Source: Stenotrophomonas sp. ASS1
GTDB taxonomy: Bacteria > Pseudomonadota > Gammaproteobacteria > Xanthomonadales > Xanthomonadaceae
Direction: 5' to 3'
DNA: 64,000 bases
Assembly: GCF_004346925.1 (NCBI RefSeq)
Contig: NZ_CP031167.1
Coordinates: 1-64,000, forward strand
A program made the position numbers and the translations under genes. Each line of letters opens with the position of its first letter. Within the stretch, counting starts at the first letter, position 1. Below, in pieces: positions 37,881 through 47,046 of the stretch. The notes under the pieces are model-generated. The model searched no databases, was not told the origin of the DNA, and worked only from the letters and a program-made list of their open reading frames with translations.

Positions 37881-40154
37881 ATGTCTCCGACCCGCACTTC
37901 CCGTGGCCGCCTTCCGGTCGCGCGCCCCCTCGTTGCCGCTCTTTCCGCCCTGTTGCCGCTGGTAGCAGCCGCCCAGGAAACTCCCGCTGCCAAGGATCCG
38001 GTTGCCCTTGATGCCCTGCAGGTGACCGCGCAGCGCCGCGTCGAGAACGCCAAGGACGTGCCGGTCGCGATCAGCGCGATCCAGGGCGAGAAGCTCGATG
38101 TGCTGGGTTCGGCGGGCGATGACATCCGCTTCCTGGCCGCGCGCGTGCCCAGCCTCAACATCGAGTCGTCCTACGGCCGTGCCTTCCCGCGCTTCTACAT
38201 CCGTGGCCTGGGCAACACCGACTTCGACCTCAATGCGTCGCAGCCGGTGTCGCTGGTGTACGACGACGTGGTGCAGGAAAGCCCGCTGCTGAAGGGCTTC
38301 CCGCTGTTCGACCTGGCCAATGTGGAAGTGCTGCGCGGTCCGCAGGGCACGCTGTTCGGCCGCAACACCCCGGCCGGCGTGGTCAAGTTCGACTCGGCAC
38401 GTCCGTCGCAGGATGCCGATGGTTACATCCGCGTCGGCTACGGCAGCTACAACAGCTGGAATGTGCAGGGCGCCTACGGCGGTCCGCTGACCGACCGCTG
38501 GTCGGCACGTGTCTCGGCCATCTACCAGCGCCGCGACGACTGGGTCGACAACACCCGCGCCGGTGCGCCCAACAGCGGTTTCGAAGGTTATGACGAAGCC
38601 GCCGGCCGCGTGCAGTTCCTGTACGAAGGCGACGACTTCGAAGCGCTGTTCAACCTGCACAAGCGCAAGCTCAACGGCACCGCCCGCCTGTTCCGTGCCA
38701 ACATCATCCAGAAGGGTGGCAACGGCCTGGTCGAGAACTTCGATCGCGACAAGGTGGCCAACGATGGCGTCAACTTCTCCGACCTGGAAACCTGGGGCGG
38801 CAGCGCGCGCCTGCAGTGGAACCTCGGCTCGGTGACCCTGCACTCGATCACCGGTTATGAAACCGCCGAATCGCTCAATCGTGGTGACATCGACGGTGGC
38901 TACGGCGACGCATCGCTGGGCGCTGGCAACTATGGGCCGGGCTTCATCCCGTTCTCGTCGGAGTCGGCCGACGGCCTGCCGCACCATCGCCAGTGGACGC
39001 AGGAGTTCCGCGTCGAATCCAACGAATGGGGCCGCTTCGACTGGCAGGCCGGCGTCTTCTATTTCGACGAAGACGTGACCATCAACAACTTCAACTACAA
39101 CTCGTTGAAGCCGGGCAACCCGCAGACCGGCCATGTGGTGCAGAACCAGCGCAACAAGGCATGGGCGGTGTTCGCCTCGGGTGACTTCGATGTCACCGAC
39201 CGCTTCAAGCTGCGCGCCGGCGTGCGCTACACCCAGGACAAGAAGGACTTCAACGCCAGCGTGCTGCAGGCCGTCCTTCCGTTCGGCACCCCGGTCAGTG
39301 GCCCGTACCTGGCCAACACCGACGTCAACGACGTCAGCTGGGATGTCAGCGGCGTGTACAAGCTGACCGACAACGTGAATGCCTACGCCCGCGTGGCCAA
39401 GGGCTTCCGTGCGCCGTCGATCCAGGGCCGCCTGGCCTTCGCGCCGGGCCTGTCGCAGGCCGATTCGGAGAAGGTGATCTCGTACGAAGCCGGCATCAAG
39501 GCCGACCTGTTCGAGCGCCGTGCGCGCCTGGGCCTGAGCGTGTTCCGCTACAACGTTGACGGCCAGCAGTTGATCGCGGTGGGCGGCACCAACAACACCG
39601 CCACCCTGCTCAACGCTGACAAGACCATCGGCCAGGGCGTGGAGCTGGACCTGGAAGCCTATCTGGCCGACAACGTGCTGCTGACCTTCGGCAGCAGCTA
39701 CAACGACACCGAGATCAAGGACAAGGATCTGGCGGTAGCGATCTGCGGCGGTGGCTGCACCATCAACGACCCGACCACCGTCATCAACGGTGGCACCTAT
39801 GCGCTGGTGAATGGCAACCCGCTGCCGCAGGCGCCGAAGTGGATCCACAACGCGACCCTGCGCGTGGGCTTCCCGCTCAGCGATGGCAGCGAGCTGTATG
39901 CCTACACCGACTGGGCCTACCGCAGCGCGGTGAACTTCTTCATCTACGAGTCGCCGGAATTCCGCGGCCGTAGTTCGCTGGAAGGCGGCCTGCGCCTGGG
40001 CTACAACTGGGATTACGGCCAGTACGACGTGGCCGTGTTCGGCCGCAACCTGACCAACCAGACCCGCGTGGTCGGCGCGATCGACTTCAACAACCTGACC
40101 GGCTTCCTCAACGAGCCGCGTACCTGGGGCGTGGAGTTCACCGCGAAGTTCTGA
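37881..40154 (+). CDS. TonB-dependent outer-membrane receptor
   Basis: The 757-residue protein has a signal peptide (cut after LVAAA), a TonB box-like DALQVTAQRR, a plug (PVAISAIQGEKLD, YIRGLGNTDFD, VEVLRGPQGTLFGRNTPAG) and a barrel with a C-terminal Phe (WGVEFTAKF), as outer-membrane proteins require. The ligand is not evident. The ATG at 37881 was preferred over the in-frame TTG at 37824 because it places the signal peptide correctly. It would use the TonB motor encoded earlier in the window. Confidence 0.9.
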   Translation: MSPTRTSRGRLPVARPLVAALSALLPLVAAAQETPAAKDPVALDALQVTAQRRVENAKDVPVAISAIQGEKLDVLGSAGDDIRFLAARVPSLNIESSYGRAFPRFYIRGLGNTDFDLNASQPVSLVYDDVVQESPLLKGFPLFDLANVEVLRGPQGTLFGRNTPAGVVKFDSARPSQDADGYIRVGYGSYNSWNVQGAYGGPLTDRWSARVSAIYQRRDDWVDNTRAGAPNSGFEGYDEAAGRVQFLYEGDDFEALFNLHKRKLNGTARLFRANIIQKGGNGLVENFDRDKVANDGVNFSDLETWGGSARLQWNLGSVTLHSITGYETAESLNRGDIDGGYGDASLGAGNYGPGFIPFSSESADGLPHHRQWTQEFRVESNEWGRFDWQAGVFYFDEDVTINNFNYNSLKPGNPQTGHVVQNQRNKAWAVFASGDFDVTDRFKLRAGVRYTQDKKDFNASVLQAVLPFGTPVSGPYLANTDVNDVSWDVSGVYKLTDNVNAYARVAKGFRAPSIQGRLAFAPGLSQADSEKVISYEAGIKADLFERRARLGLSVFRYNVDGQQLIAVGGTNNTATLLNADKTIGQGVELDLEAYLADNVLLTFGSSYNDTEIKDKDLAVAICGGGCTINDPTTVINGGTYALVNGNPLPQAPKWIHNATLRVGFPLSDGSELYAYTDWAYRSAVNFFIYESPEFRGRSSLEGGLRLGYNWDYGQYDVAVFGRNLTNQTRVVGAIDFNNLTGFLNEPRTWGVEFTAKF

Positions 40155-40179
40155 TGCGGTTGCTGCGTTGATGGAATGA

Positions 40180-40213
40180 AGAAGGGCCGGCGCAATGCCG
40201 GCCCTTCTGCTTT
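40180..40213 (+). terminator. Terminator of the second TonB-dependent receptor gene
   Basis: AGAAGGGCCGGC (40180-40191) and GCCGGCCCTTCT (40197-40208) form a 12-bp stem with a 5-base loop. The following T-run is short. Confidence 0.75.
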
Positions 40214-40223
40214 ACACCCATCG

Positions 40224-40246
40224 GTAGTGCCGGCCGCTGGCCGGCA
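40224..40246. repeat. SMAG-type palindrome
   Basis: A single GTAGTGCCGGCC-type unit between convergent genes. Confidence 0.88.
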
Positions 40247-40266
40247 ACAATTGAACCGCCAGGCGC

Positions 40267-41106
40267 TTACAGCGCGCTCTGCGGGCGCACCTTCAGCACC
40301 GCTTCCTCGGCCGCGCAGTCGCGGCTGGAGTGCAGGCCGGCCTTGCGCGCGGCAGCGATCTCCTTGCGTGCGGCCAGCAGGTCCTTGTTGAACGCGGCGT
40401 TGTCATGCAGGCGGGCCACGGCGGCGGCGCCCATGAAGCGGCCTTCCAGGATGTCGCTCTGCCAGTGCACGTTGCACACCAGGCGGCTCTCGCCGTAGTT
40501 GCGGCCGCGGGCCTGGATGGCATCGGCGCGATCCGGTGCGATCTCCGACAGGATCAGGGCCCAGGCCCAGCCGATCGAGGTGTGGCCGGACGGGTACGAG
40601 CCGTTCTTGCGCAGGCCTTCTTCGTCCTTCGGCGAGCAGGTCGGTTCACCATTGACCATGAACGGGCGCGGGCGCTGGTAGTGGTTCTTGGCGGCCTTGG
40701 TGGCGGCGCTGGCGTCGATCCGGCTGCGCTCCAGCAGGCGGTACAGCGCCGGGGTCTTCACCGCATCGACGTCGATGTCGGCGGCGCAGGAGAAGTGGTT
40801 GGCGCCTTCGGGGAAGCCGAGTTCCGCATCGACACCGGCCTGGGCGAAGCGCGGGCTGCCACGCAGCGCGCGGGCTTCACGGCTGACCTGTTCGTCGAGG
40901 GCGAGGGCGGCCGAACCGGCCACCGGCGGTGCTGGCACCAGGTCGAGGCTGGCCGGTACCGCGCTCTTGTCCAGATAGCCCACCGCCTTGGTGGTGATGT
41001 TGGCTTCGACGGCGGTCGGCTTGGCGGCGGTGGCGGCACAACCGGCCAGGGCCGCGATGACGGCAAGGCCGAGCAGCGGGCGGGCAGGGTGGGAAATCAG
41101 CGACAT
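40267..41106 (-). CDS. Secreted class A acid phosphatase (PAP2/PhoN type), lipoprotein-like
   Basis: The 279-residue protein carries the conserved motifs of class A nonspecific acid phosphatases, KNHYQRPRP, SYPSGHTS and SRLVCNVHWQSDI. The catalytic histidines lie in the second and third motifs. The N-terminus is a signal peptide with LAGC (lipobox), so a periplasmic or membrane-anchored location is likely. It would release phosphate from organic esters. The start at 41106 follows CGGAGCC, a good ribosome-binding site; an ATG eight codons upstream is less well spaced. Confidence 0.9.
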   Translation of the reverse strand: MSLISHPARPLLGLAVIAALAGCAATAAKPTAVEANITTKAVGYLDKSAVPASLDLVPAPPVAGSAALALDEQVSREARALRGSPRFAQAGVDAELGFPEGANHFSCAADIDVDAVKTPALYRLLERSRIDASAATKAAKNHYQRPRPFMVNGEPTCSPKDEEGLRKNGSYPSGHTSIGWAWALILSEIAPDRADAIQARGRNYGESRLVCNVHWQSDILEGRFMGAAAVARLHDNAAFNKDLLAARKEIAAARKAGLHSSRDCAAEEAVLKVRPQSAL

Positions 41107-41368
41107 GGACAGGCTCCGGAGGAAAAACATCGCGCCATGATCGCAGCCCGTATACGACACCGCAGTGGCCATCGGTCATACGGCCAGATCCGGCATGGTC
41201 ATCCCGGCGATATGAAAAGCGTCATCGAGTGACGTCAGTCTCCTGAATCCGGGCGCAGCGCACGGACTTTCACGCGGCCGCGCCGCGAGCATCGGCACAA
41301 CGGCAAGCACCAGGGGCCGTCCAGTTCCAGCCGGGTCGGGGGGATCCGTTGACAGAGGGAGAGAAGCG

Positions 41369-42247
41369 ATGCGTAGCACCGCAACAGGAAGTACCGTCCT
41401 GGCCCTGCTCCTCGGGCTGGCAGCCGCGCCGGCACAGGCGGCCGACGTGGTCGGCGTGGCCTTCGTGCATGGCACCGGCGCACAGACCAACGCCACCCAG
41501 GACTACTGGCAGCCGGCGATCATCGACACCGTGCGCCAAGGCCTGCCGAACAGCAGCAACTACGTCGTCATCAACTGTGACTTCACCCAGTACATGTGGA
41601 AGCCGGAAGCGGCCGGCTGCCTGGCCAATCAGCTGACCGGCTTCATCGACAGCCGTGGCATCACCCAGCTGGTGGTGATCACCCACTCCAACGGCGGCAA
41701 CGTGATGCGCTGGATCCTGTCCAACCCGACCTATGACAGCCGCTATCCGAAGATCATCCGCACGGTGCGCAAGGTCAACGCGCTGGCACCGTCTTCGGCC
41801 GGTACGCCGTTGGCCGATGCGGTGCTCAACGGCAACACCTTTGAAACCTCGCTGGGCTGGCTGCTGGGCTACAAGAACGACGCCGTGCGCCAGCAGCAGG
41901 TGGCGAGCATGGCCACCTACAACGCGCAGAACCTCTACGGCACCGCTGGCCGCCCGGCGCTGCCCAAACCGTTCCGTGCGGTGGTGGGCAGCGATGTGGA
42001 ATCGGCGGTATGGGACAGCAACAGCTACTGTGGTGGCTATGCCGCCAACGTCGGCCTGGAGTTCACCCAGAACTGGCTGTCGTCCTGCTCCGATGGCTTC
42101 CTGGAGTGCAGCAGCCAGAAGGCCGCCGGCACCACCTGGTTCACCGACAAGGCGCGTACCCAGGGTGCAGAACCGCTCAGCCACAACCAGAGCCGCCGCG
42201 AGTGCTTCGGCCTCGGCACCCTGCTGCGCAACGACCTGACCCAGTGA
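41369..42247 (+). CDS. Secreted alpha/beta hydrolase (lipase-like)
   Basis: The 292-residue protein has a signal peptide (cut after PAQA) and starts its mature region with VVGVAFVHGTG, the oxyanion-loop region of lipase-like hydrolases. The nucleophile is probably the serine in THSNGGNV, a GxSxG variant with His in the first position. Six or more cysteines (for example SSCSDGFLECSS) suggest disulfides outside the cytoplasm. The substrate is unknown. The gene follows GAGGGAGAG and is 11 bases upstream of a second secreted protein, probably cotranscribed. Confidence 0.75.
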   Translation: MRSTATGSTVLALLLGLAAAPAQAADVVGVAFVHGTGAQTNATQDYWQPAIIDTVRQGLPNSSNYVVINCDFTQYMWKPEAAGCLANQLTGFIDSRGITQLVVITHSNGGNVMRWILSNPTYDSRYPKIIRTVRKVNALAPSSAGTPLADAVLNGNTFETSLGWLLGYKNDAVRQQQVASMATYNAQNLYGTAGRPALPKPFRAVVGSDVESAVWDSNSYCGGYAANVGLEFTQNWLSSCSDGFLECSSQKAAGTTWFTDKARTQGAEPLSHNQSRRECFGLGTLLRNDLTQ

Positions 42248-42258
42248 GGGAGACGACC

Positions 42259-43461
42259 ATGACGACTCAATCCACCCTGCTGGCCGGCGCCACCCTGGTA
42301 GTGCTGTCCCTTTCCGCAGCGCAGGCCGCGCAGCCGCTGCAGGCCGCCCGTGCGGGCGATCAGGTGCCTGCCGCCCTGGTAGCCGCGCCGCTTCCCGCCG
42401 ATGAGAGCGAACACGCGCCACTGGCCTTTGCCTGGGCGCTGGACCCCGCACAACCGCTGCAGGCGGCTACGCCGTATGCCTCGGTCAGCCGCAGCTACTG
42501 GCAGCAGGTTGATGGCACGCAGCTGCAACGCGGCCTGGACCTGCCACTGACGGCGCCGGATGCGGTGATCCAGCTGAGCCCGGCCGCAGGTGCCCGCGCG
42601 CTGCCGGCCAACACTTTGCAGGTGCGCGACCCGGCCGGCCGCAGCAGCGTGGCGCGCAGTGTCGATGCGCGCGCGCTGCAGGATGCCGGCATGCCGGTGA
42701 GCGATGGCAGCAGCATGCTGCGTACCGGCGCGACCAGTGCGGTCGGTGCGTACACGCTGCAGAGCGCGCAGGCCCAGGGTCGCTACGTGGTGCAGGTGCT
42801 GGAGCCGAACAGCCCGCTGCGCCTTGAGGTGCAGGCCAACCAGGCGCAGGTGCTGGCCGGCGGCAACGTGCAGCTGCAGGCACGCCTGCTGGAAGACGGC
42901 ACCACCACCGCGCAGCTGGCATCGCGTCGTGGTGGGCTGGGCGGTGAAGCCCTGCTGGTCGCACCGGATGGCCGCAGCTGGCCGCAGCGGTTGCTGCGCA
43001 CCACCGATGGCAGCCTGCGCGCGCAGGTGCGGATCCCGGCCGATGTCGGCAGCGTGCAGGGGCTGTGGGAATTGCAGGTGTTCGCCCAGGCCGACGGTGT
43101 GCTGCGCGATGGCAAGGTCGCCTTTGCGGTGGCACGGCCGACTGCCCGCTTCAGTGGACAGGCGGCACCGGATCCGGCCAGCCGCCAGGTGGCGCTGCCG
43201 CTGCAGGTGGCAGCGGCCGGACGCTATGAGGCGCGGGGCACGCTGTATGCCACCGCCCGCGATGGCCAGTTGAAGCCGGTCGCACAGGCACATGCGGCGG
43301 CGTGGTTCGATGGCCCGGGCGCAGGCCAGCTGGTGCTGCCGTTCGACCAGGCCGCATTGCCAGCCGGCTTCGGCGCACCGTACGAGCTGCGCGACCTGCA
43401 GCTGCAGGACCAGAGCCGGATGGCACCGATCGAGTCGCGCGCACTGGCGTTGCGGTTCTGA
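42259..43461 (+). CDS. Secreted protein, possibly DUF4785 family
   Basis: The 400-residue protein has a signal peptide (cut near AAQAA) and a mature part made of beta-rich segments (IQLSPAAGARALPANTLQVRD, LWELQVFAQADGVLRD). The fold looks like repeated immunoglobulin-like or carbohydrate-binding domains, and I think it belongs to the DUF4785 group seen in Xanthomonas and Legionella, but I cannot confirm this. The start has the ribosome-binding site GAGGGAG. It follows the secreted hydrolase by 11 bases, so the two may act together. Confidence 0.65.
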   Translation: MTTQSTLLAGATLVVLSLSAAQAAQPLQAARAGDQVPAALVAAPLPADESEHAPLAFAWALDPAQPLQAATPYASVSRSYWQQVDGTQLQRGLDLPLTAPDAVIQLSPAAGARALPANTLQVRDPAGRSSVARSVDARALQDAGMPVSDGSSMLRTGATSAVGAYTLQSAQAQGRYVVQVLEPNSPLRLEVQANQAQVLAGGNVQLQARLLEDGTTTAQLASRRGGLGGEALLVAPDGRSWPQRLLRTTDGSLRAQVRIPADVGSVQGLWELQVFAQADGVLRDGKVAFAVARPTARFSGQAAPDPASRQVALPLQVAAAGRYEARGTLYATARDGQLKPVAQAHAAAWFDGPGAGQLVLPFDQAALPAGFGAPYELRDLQLQDQSRMAPIESRALALRF

Positions 43462-43508
43462 GCAAAGCGGTGGCGGGCCGGAACATCCGGCCCGCTGCCC
43501 CGCCTTCT

Positions 43509-43576
43509 GTAGAGCCGAGCCATGCTCGGCTGCTTCTGCTCGCGGCGAACGGCAGTCGAGCATGGCTCGACTCTAC
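43509..43576. repeat. Inverted pair of GTAG-type palindromes
   Basis: Units at 43509-43532 and 43553-43576 are complementary except for two bases. They match the pair at 16928-16985 in design. Confidence 0.9.
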
Positions 43577-43604
43577 AGACGGTTACGGAGAGCGATGCAT
43601 CTGT

Positions 43605-44426
43605 CTATCCCGCGTACGCGGTCAGCCGGCCTTCCTGCTCGACCACCGTGATCGCGCCGCCGAACACTGCCGACAACGGTTCGTTGCGCAGCAGTTCGGC
43701 ACGTGTGCCGTCGGCCAGTACGCGGCCGTCGCGCAGCAGCACCACCCGTTCGATCTCGGGAATGATCTCTTCGATGTGGTGGGTCACCAGCACCAGGGTG
43801 ATGCCCTGCTGCGCCAGCACCCGCATGGTCGCCACCAGCTGCTCGCGGGCGACCAGATCCAAGCCGGTGGAGGGCTCATCCAGCAGCAGTGCCTGCGGCC
43901 GGTTGACCAGCGCGCGGGCGATCAGCACGCGGCGGGTCTCGCCGGCGGACAGCTCGGCGTAGGCGCGCTCACGCAGCGACAGCGCGCCGGTCATCGCCAG
44001 TGTCTCGCCGACGCGTGCACGCATGTCGGCGGTCACCTCGCGAAAGGCCGGCACCACGTAGCTGGCGAAGAAGCCGGACAGCACCGCCTGTTCCACGGTC
44101 AGCCCCGGCATGTCGGCCAGGTTGCTGCTGAGGTCGCCGGTGACGATGCCCAGCTGCGAGCGCAGGCGATCCACCTGCCAGCGGTTCTGGCCCAGCACCT
44201 TCACCGCCACCGCGCCGTCGCCCTGGGCCAGCGGGTACAGCTCGCGGGTGATCAGCTTGATGAAGGTGGACTTGCCGCAGCCGTTGGGGCCGAGCAGTGC
44301 GGTGTGCTGGCCCTGCGCGATGCGCAGGCTGAGCCCGTGCAGCACCTTCACCTGGCCGCGTACCACGGTGGCGCGGTCCAGTTCGATCAAGGGGGGCTGC
44401 TCCGCCAGGGGCGGGGCGGCGGTCAT
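43605..44426 (-). CDS. Orphan ABC transporter ATP-binding protein
   Basis: The 273-residue protein has all nucleotide-binding motifs: Walker A GPNGCGKST (about residues 45-53), signature LSAGETRR, Walker B LLLDEPSTGLD and the switch His in VTHHIEEI. No permease or substrate-binding protein is adjacent, so its partner is unknown or it is a non-transport ATPase. It resembles YlmA/ModF-type single-domain ATPases. The start at 44426 was chosen because the segment upstream lacks similarity. Confidence 0.85.
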   Translation of the reverse strand: MTAAPPLAEQPPLIELDRATVVRGQVKVLHGLSLRIAQGQHTALLGPNGCGKSTFIKLITRELYPLAQGDGAVAVKVLGQNRWQVDRLRSQLGIVTGDLSSNLADMPGLTVEQAVLSGFFASYVVPAFREVTADMRARVGETLAMTGALSLRERAYAELSAGETRRVLIARALVNRPQALLLDEPSTGLDLVAREQLVATMRVLAQQGITLVLVTHHIEEIIPEIERVVLLRDGRVLADGTRAELLRNEPLSAVFGGAITVVEQEGRLTAYAG

Positions 44427-44577
44427 GGCGCTGGCGCGTGGATCAAGGCTCGACAACTCAGGTCCCCAACTGTGAACGGTGCCTCGGATGGCGATGCAGA
44501 GCATCGCCGCAGGGATGCAGTTTGCAACGCAAGCGCCCATGATGTCTGCCATCCCCGCGTCGACCCGGAGAGCCGTC

Positions 44578-45780
44578 ATGCCAGATGCCCTGATGTCCCT
44601 GTTGACCGGTGGTGTGCTCGGCCTGGGCTGGTGGGCCATGCTGGCGGTGCTGCTGGTCTTCACCCAGATCACCATCTTCTCGGTGACCCTGTACCTGCAC
44701 CGCAGCCAGGCCCATCGTGGGGTCGATTTCCACCCGGCGCTGGCCCATGTGTTCCGCTTCTGGCTGTGGCTGACCACCTCGATGATCACCCGCGAGTGGG
44801 TGGCCATCCACCGCAAGCACCACGCCAAGGTGGAGACCGAGGACGACCCGCACAGCCCGGTCACCCGTGGCATCGGCAAGGTGTTCTGGCACGGCGTGGA
44901 GCTGTACCGCGAAGCGCGTGGCATGCGCGCGGACATCGAGCAGTACGGGCGCGGCACCCCGGATGATGCGATCGAGCGCCGCCTGTATACCCCGCATGCC
45001 ACGTTGGGGCCGGTGCTGCTGTTCGCGATCAATACCGTGTTGTTTGGCCTGCCGGGCGTGGCCCTGTGGGCGATCCAGATGGCATGGATCCCGTTCTGGG
45101 CCGCGGGCGTGGTCAACGGCCTGGGGCACTGGTGGGGCTACCGCAACTACGAGTCCGCCGACACCTCCACCAATCTCACGCCGTGGGGGTTCTGGATCGG
45201 TGGCGAGGAGCTGCACAACAACCATCATGCCTTCCCCAGTTCGGCGCGCTTCGCGATGCGGCGCTGGGAGTTCGATATCGGCTGGAGTGCGATCCGCCTG
45301 CTGCAGGCGCTGCGCCTGGCCAAGGTGCTGCGGGTGGCGCCGGCCATGGACGTGCGCCCGAACATCGCGGTGCCCGATGCCGAAACCCTGAAGGCGCTGC
45401 TGTCGCACCGCTTCCAGGCGATGACCGATTACCAGCGCAATGTGTTCATGCCGGCCCTGCGCGAGGAAGCCGTGCAGGCCGGGGCCAAGCTGCGCCGCCT
45501 GCTGCCGCGCCGGCTGCGCCGTGGCCTGGTCAACGATGGCCGCTGGCTGAAGCCGGACAGTCGTGCCCAGCTCAGCGAATGGGTGGCGCAGCGCCCGCGC
45601 ATCCGCACCCTGGTCGAGTACCGCGCGCGGCTGGCGGCGCTGCTCGAGGCCCGCGGCCACGATGCCGCCGAGCGCCTGCATCAGTTGCAGGCGTGGTGCC
45701 GTGAGGCCGAGGAAAGCGGGATCGCCGCGCTGCAGGCCTATGCCGCACGGTTGAAGGGCTACAGCCTGGTGGGCGCGTGA
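44578..45780 (+). CDS. Fatty acid desaturase, acyl-CoA/acyl-lipid type
   Basis: The 400-residue protein has several membrane helices and three histidine boxes, HRSQAHR, HRKHHAK and HNNHHAF, which bind the diiron centre of membrane delta-9-type desaturases. It would insert a double bond into fatty acyl chains to keep membranes fluid. A long C-terminal cytoplasmic tail (from about residue 260) is less conserved. The stop codon overlaps the GTG start of the next gene by four bases (GTGA), so the two are translationally coupled. Confidence 0.92.
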   Translation: MPDALMSLLTGGVLGLGWWAMLAVLLVFTQITIFSVTLYLHRSQAHRGVDFHPALAHVFRFWLWLTTSMITREWVAIHRKHHAKVETEDDPHSPVTRGIGKVFWHGVELYREARGMRADIEQYGRGTPDDAIERRLYTPHATLGPVLLFAINTVLFGLPGVALWAIQMAWIPFWAAGVVNGLGHWWGYRNYESADTSTNLTPWGFWIGGEELHNNHHAFPSSARFAMRRWEFDIGWSAIRLLQALRLAKVLRVAPAMDVRPNIAVPDAETLKALLSHRFQAMTDYQRNVFMPALREEAVQAGAKLRRLLPRRLRRGLVNDGRWLKPDSRAQLSEWVAQRPRIRTLVEYRARLAALLEARGHDAAERLHQLQAWCREAEESGIAALQAYAARLKGYSLVGA

Positions 45781-46109
45781 GGGCTGGGTACGGGGTTCTG
45801 CTGGCGGTGCTGCTGCCGGGCGTGGCGCTGGCCCAGGTCACCGACACCACCAGCTACCTGCAGCGGATGGACAGCGATGGCGACGGCAGGGTCAGCGAGG
45901 CCGAGTACGTGCAGTGGATGCTGTATGCCTTCGATCGCATGGACCGCAATGGCGATGGCGTGCTGAGCGCAGACGAGCTGCCCGGCGGCAAGGGCAGGGC
46001 GATCAGCCGCGAGCAGCAGCGGCAGGTGATCGTGCAGCGTTTCCACAAGCAGGATGCCAACGGTGATGGCGTCCTGGATGCCCGTGAACTGGCGGCACCG
46101 CCACGCTGA
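45777..46109 (+). CDS. Secreted EF-hand calcium-binding protein
   Basis: The 110-residue protein has a signal peptide (cut near ALAQ) and three EF-hand loops: DSDGDGRVSEAE, DRNGDGVLSADE and DANGDGVLDARE, each with the 12-residue calcium-ligand spacing. It starts with GTG at 45777, inside the desaturase stop codon, so ribosomes probably reinitiate. Such proteins may bind calcium in the periplasm; a regulatory role is possible but not shown. mutM follows 19 bases downstream. Confidence 0.82.
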   Translation: MRAGYGVLLAVLLPGVALAQVTDTTSYLQRMDSDGDGRVSEAEYVQWMLYAFDRMDRNGDGVLSADELPGGKGRAISREQQRQVIVQRFHKQDANGDGVLDARELAAPPR

Positions 46110-46116
46110 GCGGGCG

Positions 46117-46122
46117 TAGAAT
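46117..46122 (+). promoter_or_regulatory. -10 element, leaderless mutM mRNA
   Basis: TAGAAT is followed by 6 nt and the mutM ATG, without a ribosome-binding site. Confidence 0.55.
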
Positions 46123-46128
46123 CGGTTC

Positions 46129-46941
46129 ATGCCTGAACTGCCCGAAGTCGAAACCACCCGCCGCGGCCTGGCGCCGCACCTGCAGGGCCGCCGCGTGCAC
46201 GGCGTGATCCTGCGCCGCGCCGACCTGCGCTGGCCGATTCCACCGGAGGTGGCCGAGCTGCTGCCGGGGCAGCGCATCGAGGACATCCGTCGGCGCGCCA
46301 AGTACCTGCTGCTGGACACCGCCATCGGCAGCGCGGTGCTGCACCTGGGCATGTCCGGCAGCCTGCGTGTGCTGCCCGGTGATACGCCGGTACGCGCCCA
46401 CGACCACGTCGACATCAGCCTGGACAACGGCCGCCTGCTGCGCTTCAACGACCCGCGCCGCTTCGGCAGCCTGCTCTGGCAGCCCGCCGGTGAGGTCCAT
46501 CCGCTGCTGCAGGGGCTGGGCCCGGAGCCGCTGGACGACGCGTTCGACGGCGACTACCTGTTCGCCCGCAGCCGTGGCCGCAGCGCGCCGGTGAAGACCT
46601 TCCTGATGGACCAGGCGGTGGTGGTGGGCGTGGGCAACATCTACGCCGCCGAGAGCCTGTTCAAGGCCGGCATCAGCCCGCTGCGCGAGGCCGGCAAGAT
46701 CTCGCGCGGGCGCTATCAGCGGCTGGCCGACGCGGTGAAGGAAATCCTCGGCTACGCCATCACCCGTGGCGGCACCACGCTGCGCGATTTCATCAGCCCT
46801 GACGGCGCACCGGGCTATTTCGAACAGGAACTGCTGGTGTACGGCCGCGACGGGCTGCCCTGCCCGAACTGTGGTCGCGCGCTGAAGCACGCCACCATCG
46901 GCCAGCGCGCCAGCGTCTGGTGCAGCCATTGCCAGCGCTGA
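46129..46941 (+). CDS. mutM: Formamidopyrimidine-DNA glycosylase
   Basis: MutM (Fpg) removes 8-oxoguanine and ring-opened purines and cuts the DNA backbone. The 270-residue protein begins [13 protein letters not shown]; after removal of Met1, Pro1 and Glu2 are the catalytic residues. A C-terminal zinc finger is formed by CPNC and CSHC. The length fits the family. TAGAAT 6 nt upstream of the ATG, with no ribosome-binding site, suggests a leaderless message separate from the desaturase and EF-hand genes. Confidence 0.97.
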   Translation: MPELPEVETTRRGLAPHLQGRRVHGVILRRADLRWPIPPEVAELLPGQRIEDIRRRAKYLLLDTAIGSAVLHLGMSGSLRVLPGDTPVRAHDHVDISLDNGRLLRFNDPRRFGSLLWQPAGEVHPLLQGLGPEPLDDAFDGDYLFARSRGRSAPVKTFLMDQAVVVGVGNIYAAESLFKAGISPLREAGKISRGRYQRLADAVKEILGYAITRGGTTLRDFISPDGAPGYFEQELLVYGRDGLPCPNCGRALKHATIGQRASVWCSHCQR

Positions 46942-47046
46942 ACCGGGCGGCCAGCGGCAGCTGAACGGGCAGGGTACGTCTCCGCTGCCCGTTAACGTTT
47001 GTCTGCCTATGATGGCCGACCTTCCCTCTGTGCCTGACGCGCCTGC

